From: Neobacillus sp. PS3-12
Lineage (GTDB): Bacteria; Bacillota; Bacilli; Bacillales; Cytobacillaceae
Reading direction: 5' to 3'
Assembly (NCBI RefSeq): GCF_030915385.1
Contig: NZ_CP133268.1
Span: 4,934,001 to 4,998,000, forward strand
Length of the DNA: 64,000 nucleotides
Every line of letters starts with the position of its first letter. Positions within the stretch are counted from its first letter, which is position 1. The position numbers and the translations under genes were made by a program. Below the pieces are notes generated by a model. The model had not been told where the DNA came from and did no database searches. It worked only from the letters and a program-made list of their open reading frames with translations. Positions 26,349 through 35,343 of the stretch are shown here, piece after piece.

Positions 26349-27386
26349 ATGATGACAAATAATAAAGCAATTATCGCTATTCCAATGGGTGACGCAGCAG
26401 GAATTGGACCGGAAATTATTCTAAAATCATTATTAAATAAGGGAATTTATGATATCTGTAAGCCATTGGTGGTCGGCGATTTAGGGATCCTTCAAAAAGC
26501 AAAGTCGATTATTGGTGCTGAATTGAACCTTCATGAAGTAAATTCTCCTACAGAAGGAAAATATGAATTTGGAACTGTTGATGTCATCAACCTGAATAAT
26601 ATTGATCTTCAACATTTTGCCTACGGACAAGTTTCTGCTCAATGCGGTCAAGGAGCTTTTGAGTATATCAAGAAATCTGTTGAATTAGCCATGGCTGGAG
26701 AAGTCCAGGCACTTGCTACAACGCCTATTAATAAAGAGTCTTTAAAGGCTGCTGGTGTTCCATTCATTGGTCATACTGAAATACTCGAATCCCTTTCAGG
26801 TTCAGATGACCCATTGACTATGTTTCAAGTAAACGGAATGAGAGTTTTCTTTTTAACTAGGCATTTATCGTTAAAGGACGCCTGTGATGCGATAACAAAA
26901 GACAGAGTCCATGACTATTTAATTCGTTGTGACCGAGCTTTACAACGGTTAGGTGTAGAGAAAAGACATATAGCAGTTGCCGGATTAAATCCGCATAGTG
27001 GAGAACATGGATTATTTGGATGGGAAGAAGTGAAGGAAATTGAACCTGGTATTAAGGCTGCTGTGAAGGATGGAATTGATGCAGTTGGTCCCGTTCCTGC
27101 CGATTCTGTTTTCTTCCAGGCACTTAATGGAAAATATGATGCAGTTTTGTCCCTTTATCATGATCAAGGACATATTGCCACAAAAACAGTTGACTTCTAT
27201 CGGACTATTTCTATTACTAACGGCCTCCCGTTCTTAAGGACATCTGTTGATCATGGAACTGCCTTTGATATTGCGGGGAAAAACATCGCCGATAGTATCA
27301 GTATGGAAGAATGCATTAAAATTGCTGCTGATTATGCACCAAAATTTACTGCTGAAACAAATATAGAGAATAAAATAATATTATAA
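26349..27386 (+). CDS. pdxA2: PdxA2, tetronate 4-phosphate dehydrogenase
   Basis: 345 aa of the 4-hydroxythreonine-4-phosphate dehydrogenase family: GDAAGIGPEI at the N-terminus, GHTEILESLSG, and the metal-binding LYHDQGHIATKT and SVDHGTAFDIAGK blocks. Although similar to the vitamin B6 enzyme PdxA, its place right after a DUF1537 kinase and DeoR regulator identifies it as the PdxA2 type, which oxidises D-threonate or D-erythronate 4-phosphate and lets it decarboxylate to dihydroxyacetone phosphate. It has a strong AAGGAGGA site. No other pyridoxine genes are present. Confidence 0.88.
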   Translation: MMTNNKAIIAIPMGDAAGIGPEIILKSLLNKGIYDICKPLVVGDLGILQKAKSIIGAELNLHEVNSPTEGKYEFGTVDVINLNNIDLQHFAYGQVSAQCGQGAFEYIKKSVELAMAGEVQALATTPINKESLKAAGVPFIGHTEILESLSGSDDPLTMFQVNGMRVFFLTRHLSLKDACDAITKDRVHDYLIRCDRALQRLGVEKRHIAVAGLNPHSGEHGLFGWEEVKEIEPGIKAAVKDGIDAVGPVPADSVFFQALNGKYDAVLSLYHDQGHIATKTVDFYRTISITNGLPFLRTSVDHGTAFDIAGKNIADSISMEECIKIAADYAPKFTAETNIENKIIL

Positions 27387-27394
27387 TAAAATAG

Positions 27395-27435
27395 GAAGCA
27401 AATAAGAGGATCGCTCCACTTATTTGCTTTCTTTT
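27395..27435 (+). terminator. Terminator after pdxA2
   Basis: GAAGCAAATAAG (27395-27406) pairs with 27419-27430 ahead of a T-rich tract. Confidence 0.85.
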
Positions 27436-27467
27436 ATAGAAAAAGAATTTGAAAACATGATCAGAAA

Positions 27468-27724
27468 ATGGCCGCATTATTCACGTATATCTTGGATAAT
27501 TCGCCGCAAATTGATCCTGAACGTAAAAGACCGTTGGTTGTCATATGGCCCTGGCGGAGGGGATGAACTTCACCTATGTGATGGCTGGAACCGTTTCTAC
27601 CAAACCTCTAGATATTTTACTAGGCGTTTTCATTCTAGCTGCAGGACTTAATGCAGGCAGAGTTGGTATTGACCGCTGGTTAATCCCTGATATTCGCAAA
27701 TATGCTGCAATGGGAAAGAAATAA
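27468..27724 (+). pseudogene. Fused remnants: alpha/beta-hydrolase N-terminus and DoxX-family C-terminus
   Basis: The frame at 27468-27566 reads M-A-A-L-F-T-Y-I-L-D-N-S-P, then R-K-R-P-L-V-V-I-W-P. Deleting one G near 27545 would give P-L-V-V-I-C-P-G-G-G, the oxyanion-hole start of carbohydrate-esterase-like alpha/beta hydrolases. Overlapping from 27563 to 27724, MNFTYVMAGTVSTKP, LAAGLNAGRVGIDRWLIP and KYAAMGKK look like the last membrane segment of a DoxX/thiosulfate:quinone oxidoreductase small subunit. These are two unrelated gene ends brought together by deletion. Neither can be functional. Confidence 0.65.
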
Positions 27725-27761
27725 TATCACGCAGATAAACACTCCGTTTAACTTAAATAAG

Positions 27762-27797
27762 TGCCACACTCTTTAATAATAGAGTGTGGCATTTTTA
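27762..27797 (+). terminator. Rho-independent terminator
   Basis: TGCCACACTCT (27762-27772) / AGAGTGTGGCA (27781-27791), perfect 11-bp stem followed by TTTTT. It follows the DoxX remnant and was probably its terminator. Confidence 0.85.
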
Positions 27798-27974
27798 TAA
27801 TTAGAGAACCAAATGGACGAGAATATTTAAAAAAACAGCTACATATACTGGCTCATCATGAAAGAATTCAATGAATCTGCACTTGCTTCCATGTCTGCAA
27901 AAAAATAACGACGTAATCGCAACACAACCCTAAAAAAGCCCGTTTTCCACTGGGGGATTTTCCCCTTTATCTGA

Positions 27975-28837
27975 TTATCTCACTTCTTTCGCCATTTGGA
28001 TAAAGGCGTTCACCAAGGCCGATTTATCATTTTGACGCCAAGAAATCCCCATGGAAGCAGTAGGTAATTGATGATCAAGATTCAAGTAGACAACATCTTG
28101 TGTATGTAAATTTATCGCTGATTGGGGAACAACGGCAATTCCTAAACCTGCAGCAACTAAACCGATGACAGTTTGGAACTCAAGGGCTTCCTGCTGGATG
28201 ATCGGGTTACATAACGCCAGAATTTCGTTATAAAGACCTGCCCACGTTTTCCGGGATAACATAACAAAAGGGTAACCACTTAGATCGGACAGAGAAAGAT
28301 TTTTCTTTCCTACCAATGGATGCTGTTTTGGAACGGCCAATACACAAGGCATGGTAGACACAATTTCCGTGCATAAAGAATCGCTGTTCACTGGCGGTCG
28401 TAAAACCCCTATATCGATTTCCTCCTCCAATAATGCTTGAATTTGCACAGGTGTGGACATTTCAAAAAGATGTACCTGGACATGTGGATACAAACTGTGA
28501 AATTCCCTTAGTACAGAGGGAAGGATATCGTAGGTAGCCGACCCGACAAAACCCACATTGAGTGTTCCGATTTCACCGTGGTGAGTACGCTTTGCATTTT
28601 CCACCGCTCGTTCAAGATGAGTGAAAATTTTGCGAACCTCTTCCAAAAACAATTTTCCGGCATCGGTTAATTCAACTTGCCTGTTATTTCGATAAAAAAG
28701 CGGAAAGCCTATTTCCTCTCTAAATGTTGGATTTGTAAGCTCAATGGAGGCTGGGTAATTCGCAGACGTCCTGCCGCACGGCTGAAATTCAATTCCTCCG
28801 CTACAGCCACAAAATAGTGCAGTTGTCGAAGTTCCAT
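27975..28837 (-). pseudogene. LysR-family regulator, frameshifted in the HTH region
   Basis: From the start at 28837 the minus strand reads M-E-L-R-Q-L-H-Y-F-V-A-V-A-E-E-L-N-F-S-R, then A-A-G-R-L-R-I-T-Q-P-P-L-S-L-Q, a typical LysR helix-turn-helix. The frame hits a stop after HLERK because one base is missing at about 28713-28719. In the next frame it continues IGFPLFYRNN...LTDAGKLFLEEV and the full effector domain (GEIGTLNVGFVGSATYDILP, DIGVLRPPV, VAAGLGIAVVPQS) to 27975. It is divergent from the bicupin gene and probably controls it. The effector domain is intact, so loss is recent or a sequence error. Confidence 0.8.
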
Positions 28838-28958
28838 TTTTTTCACCACCTGTAATTCAGTTATTTATAAAATATATCATTGTGATATAAATTATATATT
28901 TAACATTTATCCTCAATCAAGTTATGATATTAACATCATGTTGATAGGGGGAATTCGC

Positions 28959-29927
28959 ATGTCAAACAAAGTTCAATCAGGAAAATTAATCGTGGGAGAA
29001 ATAAATGAAAACTGGACAGGGGATGCACGTTTTTATGAATATACTACCGCAGCAGATCCAATTGGTAGTGGCATTATCAGCCAAGTCCCTGCAAAAGAGT
29101 TTTCACCAGAATTATATAACTCAGGGGAAACTCGTATTGTAACACTAGACCTTTCAAAAGAATTAAGAACAGAATATCCGGCAACAAGCCCATCACTTCT
29201 TGCCAACTTTATCCGAATTAATGCTGGAGATTCGATTCAAACACAACCAAATGCAACAAGCGAACTTTATTTTATTATTTCTGGAGCAGGCAGCACAGAA
29301 GTAAATGGTGAAACCATCAACTGGAATAAAGGTGACTTCTTAACCCTTCCATCTGGTTCAGTTAGCCGTCACACTGCTAATGAAGATACAACCATCTATT
29401 ATATCTTAGACACACCATTGCTTGATTACCTTGGTGCTAAAGCAACAGAAGCACGATTCGCACCAACCCTTTTTACTGCTGAAGCAGCAATGGCAAAATT
29501 AAATGAGGTAGCTAATGCACCTGATGCCCATACGAAGAATCGCATCTCTATTTTATTAAACAACCAAAAGTTTGATCAAACACTCACCATTACACATGTA
29601 CTATGGGCAATGTTTGGGATCGTTCCAGTAGGATCTAACCAAGCTCCGCATAGCCATAAATCAGTGGCGCTTGACTTTGTCGCATATGCCGCACCTGGCA
29701 CGTATACATTAGTTGGAGATAAAATTGATCCAGCTACCCAGCAAATCATTGATCCTATCCGCGTGGATTGGGTAACAGGAAAAGCTTTCGTTACACCGCC
29801 TGGACTATGGCACTCTCACCATAATGAATCGGGGGAAGCAGCATTTATTATCCCAATTCAAGATGCTGGTCTTCAAACATATCTTCGCACATTGGATATT
29901 CAATTTGCGAATTACACACAAGAATAG
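28959..29927 (+). CDS. Bicupin-family protein
   Basis: 322 aa with two cupin domains. The first (about residues 75-150; ELYFIISGAGSTEVNG, NKGDFLTLPSGSVSRH) lacks most metal-binding histidines. The second (about 215-300) has APHSHKSVALDFV and WHSHHNESGE, enough to bind a metal. The layout resembles aromatic-ring dioxygenases of the gentisate type and related unassigned bicupins, but no specific function can be claimed. ATG at 28959 follows AGGGGGAA; ATG at 28938 does not have a site. It is divergent from a LysR gene, which commonly regulates small aromatic or organic acid metabolism. Confidence 0.7.
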   Translation: MSNKVQSGKLIVGEINENWTGDARFYEYTTAADPIGSGIISQVPAKEFSPELYNSGETRIVTLDLSKELRTEYPATSPSLLANFIRINAGDSIQTQPNATSELYFIISGAGSTEVNGETINWNKGDFLTLPSGSVSRHTANEDTTIYYILDTPLLDYLGAKATEARFAPTLFTAEAAMAKLNEVANAPDAHTKNRISILLNNQKFDQTLTITHVLWAMFGIVPVGSNQAPHSHKSVALDFVAYAAPGTYTLVGDKIDPATQQIIDPIRVDWVTGKAFVTPPGLWHSHHNESGEAAFIIPIQDAGLQTYLRTLDIQFANYTQE

Positions 29928-29961
29928 AATGAGAGCTGTGCTTTCTTTAGTCTAATTTAAG

Positions 29962-30012
29962 AAATGGACCATCATCGAAACAATGGGTTTCTTTGATGGT
30001 CCATTTTATATT
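29962..30012 (+). terminator. Terminator after the bicupin gene
   Basis: Arms 29962-29974 and 29994-30006 (TGGACCATCA/TGATGGTCCA core) followed by a T-rich tract. Confidence 0.85.
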
Positions 30013-30038
30013 TTTTATCCAGAAAGGAATAAAAGATA

Positions 30039-30281
30039 ATGAGAGTGGCTAAGTTTTGTGAGCGAAATATTCAATTCACTGATGCTGATAAAGCCATTGA
30101 GATCCTTCGGCAAAATCATAAAGATGCTGTGGACGTTTGTGTCACGGATTGCTTCAGACGGTGTTTGAAATGCAGAGTACAGCCATTTTGCCGTATTCAG
30201 CTTACAACTATTGAAGCAAATGATGCTGAAGATTTAGTCAAAAAAATTCTTCAGACCGTTCAAAGTGGACACGCCAAATAA
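30039..30281 (+). CDS. DUF1450 (YuzB-like) Cys-rich small protein
   Basis: 80 aa with six cysteines: C7 (KFCERN) and a cluster V-C-V-T-D-C-F-R-R-C-L-K-C-R near residues 32-44, then PFCRIQL. DUF1450 proteins are small, thioredoxin-like or ferredoxin-like Bacillus proteins of unknown role. It sits alone between the bicupin gene and the formate dehydrogenase leader, with AGAAAGGAA as binding site. The closely spaced cysteines suggest metal or cluster binding. Confidence 0.75.
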   Translation: MRVAKFCERNIQFTDADKAIEILRQNHKDAVDVCVTDCFRRCLKCRVQPFCRIQLTTIEANDAEDLVKKILQTVQSGHAK

Positions 30282-30339
30282 ATTAAATAAAGACTTTTCA
30301 TCAAGTTGTTTTAGTTCACAAAAAGTTCACAAATATGAT

Positions 30340-30540
30340 ATATTGATAGTGTAAATAGTGTAAATAAAAAGTGAAGGATGCATTGATGTCAGGTAATAGA
30401 TTTTGCTTTGATATCCTGCTACTGACACATAATATGGCGGGAATGATCGCTAGTATATAAAATGCTTAGATATTCTCCCCCATGAAACGGTTTGTACCAA
30501 TTTTGGTATGCACCTGTTTTATGGGGGGTTTTTGTTTTTA
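30340..30540 (+). promoter_or_regulatory. fdhF leader with attenuator (candidate riboswitch or RNA-binding target)
   Basis: A leader of at least 150 nt precedes fdhF. It contains a stem TGTCAG (30387-30392) / CTGACA (30422-30427), extendable with a bulged G. It ends in a classical intrinsic terminator: 30477-30490 pairs with 30513-30527 (C5/G5 base, one bulged T), then TTTTTGTTTTT at 30529-30539. The terminator ends only 2 nt before the fdhF ribosome binding site (GGGGGGAA), so transcription of fdhF must be gated by read-through. I could not match it to a known riboswitch; a molybdopterin or other cofactor sensor is conceivable. Confidence 0.65.
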
Positions 30541-30553
30541 GGGGGGAATTAGA

Positions 30554-33526
30554 TTGCCGAAAAAAGTGAATGTTCTTATTAATGGAACAACACATATGGT
30601 CGAACAAGGAACACGGATTTTAGATTATCTTCTTTCACAGGAGATCCAGCATCCACATATTTGTTATTCAGAAATTCTTGGGCCCGTCCAAAGCTGTGAT
30701 ACATGTATGTGTGAAGTAAATGGCAGCATTATGCGTGCCTGTTCAACAGTGGTCGAAGACGGGATGAATATTTTAACAGCTTCTGAGCTAGCTAAAAAGG
30801 CGCAAGATGAGGCAATGGACCGAATTTTAGAAAACCATTTATTATATTGTACGGTTTGTGATAATAACAACGGTAATTGCCGGGTCCATAATACAGCTGA
30901 AATAATGGGGGTAGAACATCAAACCCGTCCGCACCGCTCAAAGGGTTACGAAGTGGATCTGTCTCATCCATTTTATCGCTACGATCCCGATCAATGTATC
31001 CTATGCGGTCGCTGTGTGGAAACATGTCAGGACCTGCAGGTAAATGAAACATTAACCATTAACTGGGAAAGCCAGCAGCCACGTGTGTTGTGGGATGGCG
31101 GAAAAAGTATTAATGAATCCTCCTGTGTTTCATGTGGCCAGTGTGTCACTGTTTGCCCGTGTAATGCCTTAATGGAAAAATCCATGCTTGGAAATGCCGG
31201 GTATATGACAAGGATGAAAGATGATTTACTTACACCGATGATTGATCTTGTTAAAGCGGTAGAACCTGATTACAAAACCATCTTTGCGGTTTCCGAAGTC
31301 GAAGCAGCCATGCGTGATACACGAACGAAAAAGACAAAAACGGTTTGTACATTCTGCGGTGTAGGCTGTACCTTTGAGGTTTGGACAAAAGATCATGAAA
31401 TCTTAAAAATTGAACCATCTGAAAATGCACCAGTCAACAGTGTATCTACATGTGTAAAAGGGAAATTCGGCTGGGATTTCGTCAATTCATCAGAACGGAT
31501 TACATCCCCATTAATTCGCAGGGGCGATGCATTCGTTGAAGCAACTTGGGATGAAGCGCTAGAGCTTGTTGCAGAAAAATTAGGTGGAATAAAAGATACG
31601 TATGGAAGCGATACCATTGGCTTTATATCCTCTTCGAAAGTAACAAATGAAGAGAACTACTTAGTTCAAAAGCTGTCTCGTCAAGTATTCGGCACAAACA
31701 ATGTGGACAACTGCTCACGTTATTGCCAATCTCCAGCATCTTGGGGCTTACAGCAAACAGGCGGCATCGGCGGCGACTCAGGATCCATTAAAGACATCGC
31801 TGGTGCAGGACTTGTGATTCTTGTTGGATGTGCTCCTGCAGAAGGACATCCTGTCCTTGCAACAAGAATTAAGCGTGCACACAAGCTTCATGGCCAGAAA
31901 TTAATTACTGTGGACGTCCGAAAACATGAAATGGCTGAACGGGCTGATCTTTTTGTTCGTCCAAAGCAAGGAACGGACTATGTGTGGCTTTCTGCTGTTA
32001 CAAAATATCTAATTAACCAAGGTTGGCACGATGAAATGTTCATCCGAAATCATGTGAACCAATATGATGAGTTCTTAAATATGATCGCCCCATATACGCT
32101 TGAAGAAGCAGAGAAGATTACTGGCATTACAAAAGAGAACTTGGTACAAATAGCTGAAATGATTCGTGATGCTGATGGCACTGCCATTTGCTGGGGGATG
32201 GGAGTGACGCAAAACATTGCTGGTTCATATACATCTGTTGCAATTGCCAATCTTCTTCTTGCAACAGGTAATATGATGCGCCGAAATGCCGGTGCTTATC
32301 CTCTTCGCGGCCATAACAACGTACAAGGTGCGAGTGACATGGGAACAATGCCGAATATCTTTCCTGGTTACCAGCCGATAACAGATTCTGATGCCCGTGC
32401 GAAGTTTGAGAAGGCTTATGGTGTAGCGGTTCCGGCTGCGCCTGGTCTTGATAATATTCAAATGCTTGAAGCCATTGATCAAGGCAAATTGAAAGCAATG
32501 TATATCGTTGGCGAGGATATGGCATGGGTAGATGCAGATTCTAATCACACACAAGCTATGCTTGCCAAACTCGATTTCCTTGTTGTTCAGGAGATCTTCT
32601 TAACGACAACTGCACAATTTGCAGACGTCATTTTACCGGGAGTGCCTTCCCTAGAAAAAGATGGGACATTTACCAATACGGAGCGCCGTGTGCAGCGTTT
32701 ATACCAAGCGCTTGAACCAACAGGCAACAGCAAGCCCGATTGGTGGATTCTTCAGCAAGTGGCAAAACGGATGGGCTTTAACTGGAATTATGCGCATCCA
32801 AGTGAAATCTTTGCTGAAATGGCCAGTTTAAACCCATTCTTTACCCATTGTAGCTATGATGTGCTTGAGGGATGGAACAGCTTCAGTTGGGGTTCTCCAG
32901 ATGGTACTGATACACCAGTTTTATACTTGAACGGCTTTAACTTCCCTGACAAGAAAGCTCGCTTTGGTTTATTTGACTATGTTCCGCCAGTAGAATTTCC
33001 GGATGAGTTCGACCTTTCGCTTGATAACGGACGTTTGCTTGAGCACTTTCATGAAGGAAACTTGACGCATAAGTCAGAGGGACTTCAATACAAGTTCCCG
33101 AAAGTGTTTGTTGAAGTATCACCTGAGCTTGCAAAAGAACGCAGTGTAAAAAATGGAACGCTTGTCCGGCTAGTATCGCAATATGGTGCCATCCGTCTTC
33201 CGGTTCTTGTAACGGACCGTGTTGAAGGTAAAACTGTCTATGTACCAATGCACTCCTCGAGCCACGAGAATGCTGTGAACTTGTTGACAGGCGGTGCAGT
33301 GGATGTTGTGACACATACACCTGCATATAAGCAGGTAAAGGTGCGAATGGAAGTACTTGGGATAAATGGAGAAAATCCGCTTCCTAAATTCAATCCGCGT
33401 AATGCAACACGAACACCGCAAATGGGTCTTGAAATTTACCGCAAATGGGAACGCGGCGACTATGTGCCAATTGCCAGTGTGAATGAACATGTAACACCTG
33501 GTTTGTATGATAGGAGGAACTCATAA
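30554..33526 (+). CDS. fdhF: Formate dehydrogenase catalytic subunit, multi-cofactor (FdhF/YjgC type)
   Basis: 990-aa molybdoenzyme, the usual length of Bacillus YjgC/YrhE. In order: a 2Fe-2S ferredoxin domain (HICYSEI, SCDTCMC), an NADH-dehydrogenase-G-like His-Cys cluster (HLLYCTVCDNNNGNC), two 4Fe-4S motifs (CILCGRCVETC; CVSCGQCVTVC), a further Fe4S4 motif (CTFCGVGC) and the bis-MGD domains. The Mo ligand is Cys in SRYCQSPASW, so no selenocysteine is needed. TTG start after GGGGGGAA. No NAD-binding partner subunit is encoded next to it, so the electron acceptor may be quinone or another carrier; the following DUF1641 protein is a candidate partner. Confidence 0.9.
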   Translation: MPKKVNVLINGTTHMVEQGTRILDYLLSQEIQHPHICYSEILGPVQSCDTCMCEVNGSIMRACSTVVEDGMNILTASELAKKAQDEAMDRILENHLLYCTVCDNNNGNCRVHNTAEIMGVEHQTRPHRSKGYEVDLSHPFYRYDPDQCILCGRCVETCQDLQVNETLTINWESQQPRVLWDGGKSINESSCVSCGQCVTVCPCNALMEKSMLGNAGYMTRMKDDLLTPMIDLVKAVEPDYKTIFAVSEVEAAMRDTRTKKTKTVCTFCGVGCTFEVWTKDHEILKIEPSENAPVNSVSTCVKGKFGWDFVNSSERITSPLIRRGDAFVEATWDEALELVAEKLGGIKDTYGSDTIGFISSSKVTNEENYLVQKLSRQVFGTNNVDNCSRYCQSPASWGLQQTGGIGGDSGSIKDIAGAGLVILVGCAPAEGHPVLATRIKRAHKLHGQKLITVDVRKHEMAERADLFVRPKQGTDYVWLSAVTKYLINQGWHDEMFIRNHVNQYDEFLNMIAPYTLEEAEKITGITKENLVQIAEMIRDADGTAICWGMGVTQNIAGSYTSVAIANLLLATGNMMRRNAGAYPLRGHNNVQGASDMGTMPNIFPGYQPITDSDARAKFEKAYGVAVPAAPGLDNIQMLEAIDQGKLKAMYIVGEDMAWVDADSNHTQAMLAKLDFLVVQEIFLTTTAQFADVILPGVPSLEKDGTFTNTERRVQRLYQALEPTGNSKPDWWILQQVAKRMGFNWNYAHPSEIFAEMASLNPFFTHCSYDVLEGWNSFSWGSPDGTDTPVLYLNGFNFPDKKARFGLFDYVPPVEFPDEFDLSLDNGRLLEHFHEGNLTHKSEGLQYKFPKVFVEVSPELAKERSVKNGTLVRLVSQYGAIRLPVLVTDRVEGKTVYVPMHSSSHENAVNLLTGGAVDVVTHTPAYKQVKVRMEVLGINGENPLPKFNPRNATRTPQMGLEIYRKWERGDYVPIASVNEHVTPGLYDRRNS

Positions 33527-34006
33527 ATGGCAAAGCCAATTCAGCTAATTAAAAAAATCGAACTAACAGAAGAGCAAAAAAAATCACAATCCTTGGAAAG
33601 TCTTCTCTCAGAGGTTGCACAAAATAAAGAATCCTTGTTTGATACGCTTCATCTTTTGCAGGAGTTGCACAACAGCGGTATTTTAGAGGCTGTTAACAGC
33701 CTTGTGCAAGCAAAAGAGGAAGTAGCAAAAATCGCTGTTGGCCAAATGATGCGAAAACCGGTAACCAATCTCCTTAACAACGCAATGGCTGCAGGCGGTG
33801 CATTGACTGCTTTGGATCCTGAAATGACAAAAAAGCTAATGGGAAGTGTTGCAAAAGGATTGGAAAAAGCGGAACAAGGACTCGGGTCCAATTCAAAAGT
33901 TGGCATACTGGACTTGTTAAAGGTTTTGAACGACCCGGATATTAATCGGGCAATTGGATTTGGTTTGAATCTCCTAAAGGGGATCGGTGAAGGGCTAAAG
34001 GAATAA
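33527..34006 (+). CDS. DUF1641 protein, formate dehydrogenase companion (YjgD-like)
   Basis: 159 aa, acidic/amphipathic and helical, no membrane segment. DUF1641 core: ILEAVNSLVQAKEEVAKIAV and GILDLLKVLNDPDINRAIGF near the C-terminus. It starts directly after the fdhF stop with GGAGGAAC upstream, so it is translationally coupled. In Bacillus the same pair is yjgC-yjgD. Its role is unknown, possibly in assembly or in coupling to the respiratory chain. A paralogue at 52424 precedes a type II NADH dehydrogenase. Confidence 0.85.
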   Translation: MAKPIQLIKKIELTEEQKKSQSLESLLSEVAQNKESLFDTLHLLQELHNSGILEAVNSLVQAKEEVAKIAVGQMMRKPVTNLLNNAMAAGGALTALDPEMTKKLMGSVAKGLEKAEQGLGSNSKVGILDLLKVLNDPDINRAIGFGLNLLKGIGEGLKE

Positions 34007-34100
34007 AGCCATCGAAAATCCATTTGTTCATTGCAGGACGAATGGATTTCCCTGTTTTAAAAGAAACTATTCTAAAACTGCGAATAAGGGGAAACAGACA

Positions 34101-34463
34101 ATGGGAAGGAATTTGGAACATGAATTTAGTATGCTTGTTCGGGAAATAAGAAAGGAATATGTTGGGAATGGGCCGAAGGAAATCAGTACCCGCTTTATTG
34201 GAAATTGGGCCGTAAGTGAAATGAAGGGTAACCTTACCAATGTAGAGAAGTTTATGATTAGCTCTGAACAGGGGAAGCATATGGTACATGAGGCTCGGAC
34301 CAAGATGGTAAAAGAAATTTATGAAAAGCCGGAAGTGGTTGCGAAGTTTGAATCTTTAATTGGAGCCAAGGTATTGCGGCTTTTTTCAGATATAAATATT
34401 GATGAAGATATTGCGATGACTGTTTTTGTCTTTGATCAATCTGTTGATTTAAGAGCAAAATGA
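34101..34463 (+). CDS. DUF2294 / MpsC-like protein
   Basis: 120 aa with the DUF2294 pattern: LVREIRKEYVGNGPKEISTR, WAVSEMKGNLTNVEKF, VHEARTKMVKEIYE and a C-terminal ALTEDDVAM-like DINIDEDIAMTVFVFD. The family includes MpsC of the staphylococcal MpsABC bicarbonate/cation system. Here it lies between the formate dehydrogenase and FdhD genes, so a role connected with CO2/bicarbonate released from formate is possible but unproven. Confidence 0.75.
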   Translation: MGRNLEHEFSMLVREIRKEYVGNGPKEISTRFIGNWAVSEMKGNLTNVEKFMISSEQGKHMVHEARTKMVKEIYEKPEVVAKFESLIGAKVLRLFSDINIDEDIAMTVFVFDQSVDLRAK

Positions 34464-34487
34464 AATAATTTGGGGGGGACTGGGTCG

Positions 34488-35294
34488 ATGGATCAGCAAA
34501 TGCAGGTAACAAATCAAGTGCTGCGTTATGAAAATGGAGTGGTTCAACTAGTTGAGGATGTAATTGTAACAGAGTATCCAATTACAATTATTTTAAATGA
34601 CCAAGAATTTGCTACCCTTGTATGCAGTCCGGAGGATATTGAGGAACTTGTAGTCGGATTTTTGGCGTCAGAGGGGATTATCAACCGCTTTAAGGATATT
34701 AAAGAACTTGATGTTGTTGAAACGACAGGAAAGGCCATAGTTAAGACCCATAGAGTGAATAAACTGAACGAAATGTTCCACTCCAAGCGCTATGTGACAT
34801 CATGTTGCGGTAAGAGCCGTCAGAGTTTTTATTTTTATAATGACGCCAGAACGGTCAAGCCAATTGAAACGAAGAAAAAAGTGCTTTCCATTGACGATTG
34901 CTTTCGTCTTATGGAAATGATGCAGGAATCATCGACCATTTTTCAGGAAACGGGCGGTGTACATAATGCAGCATTATGTGATGAAAATGGAATTGTTGTT
35001 GCCAGAACAGACATAGGCAGACATAATGCATTGGATAAAATATACGGCTATTGCCTTAAAAACTCGATTGCATTAGAGGATAAAGTGATTGTTTTCAGTG
35101 GAAGGATTTCTTCAGAGGTATTATTAAAGGTAGCCAAAATTAAATGCGGTGTGGTTCTATCCAAGTCTGCACCAACTGAACTTGCGTTGCGCTTGGCACA
35201 AGAACTTGGAATCACTGCTGTTGGCTTTATCCGTAAAAAAGCCTTAAATATCTATACAAATCCTGAGCGTATTATTCAGCCTGGGGTTAGCTAA
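34488..35294 (+). CDS. fdhD: FdhD, sulfur carrier for formate dehydrogenase maturation
   Basis: 268 aa. FdhD relays sulfur from a cysteine desulfurase to bis-MGD of formate dehydrogenase. The conserved loop is present as TSCCGKSR (paired cysteines), with FQETGGVHNAALCDENG, RTDIGRHNALDKIYG and VFSGRISSEVLLK further on. ATG at 34488 is preferred because a G-rich Shine-Dalgarno (34471-34479) lies just upstream. It is the last gene of the fdhF operon, followed by a strong terminator. Confidence 0.93.
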   Translation: MDQQMQVTNQVLRYENGVVQLVEDVIVTEYPITIILNDQEFATLVCSPEDIEELVVGFLASEGIINRFKDIKELDVVETTGKAIVKTHRVNKLNEMFHSKRYVTSCCGKSRQSFYFYNDARTVKPIETKKKVLSIDDCFRLMEMMQESSTIFQETGGVHNAALCDENGIVVARTDIGRHNALDKIYGYCLKNSIALEDKVIVFSGRISSEVLLKVAKIKCGVVLSKSAPTELALRLAQELGITAVGFIRKKALNIYTNPERIIQPGVS

Positions 35295-35305
35295 AAAATT
35301 GAAAC

Positions 35306-35340
35306 AAAAACGGGAGTCGAGGTCGACTCCCGTTTTTTTA
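35306..35340. terminator. Bidirectional terminator between fdhD and the LysM-3D gene
   Basis: CGGGAGTCGA (35311-35320) / TCGACTCCCG (35323-35332) flanked by A and T runs, usable on both strands. Confidence 0.92.
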
Positions 35341-35343
35341 TCG

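Noticed and set aside
26349..27386. PdxA of vitamin B6 synthesis
   Set aside because: The gene directly follows a DUF1537 kinase and DeoR regulator, the hallmark of PdxA2 in tetronate catabolism, and Bacillaceae typically make B6 by PdxST.
30340..30540. Molybdenum cofactor (Moco) riboswitch upstream of fdhF
   Set aside because: Attractive by context, but I could not match the conserved Moco motif; kept only as an unclassified attenuator.
31684..31760. Selenocysteine in formate dehydrogenase
   Set aside because: The metal-ligand position is encoded as Cys (RYCQSP) and the frame has no internal TGA.
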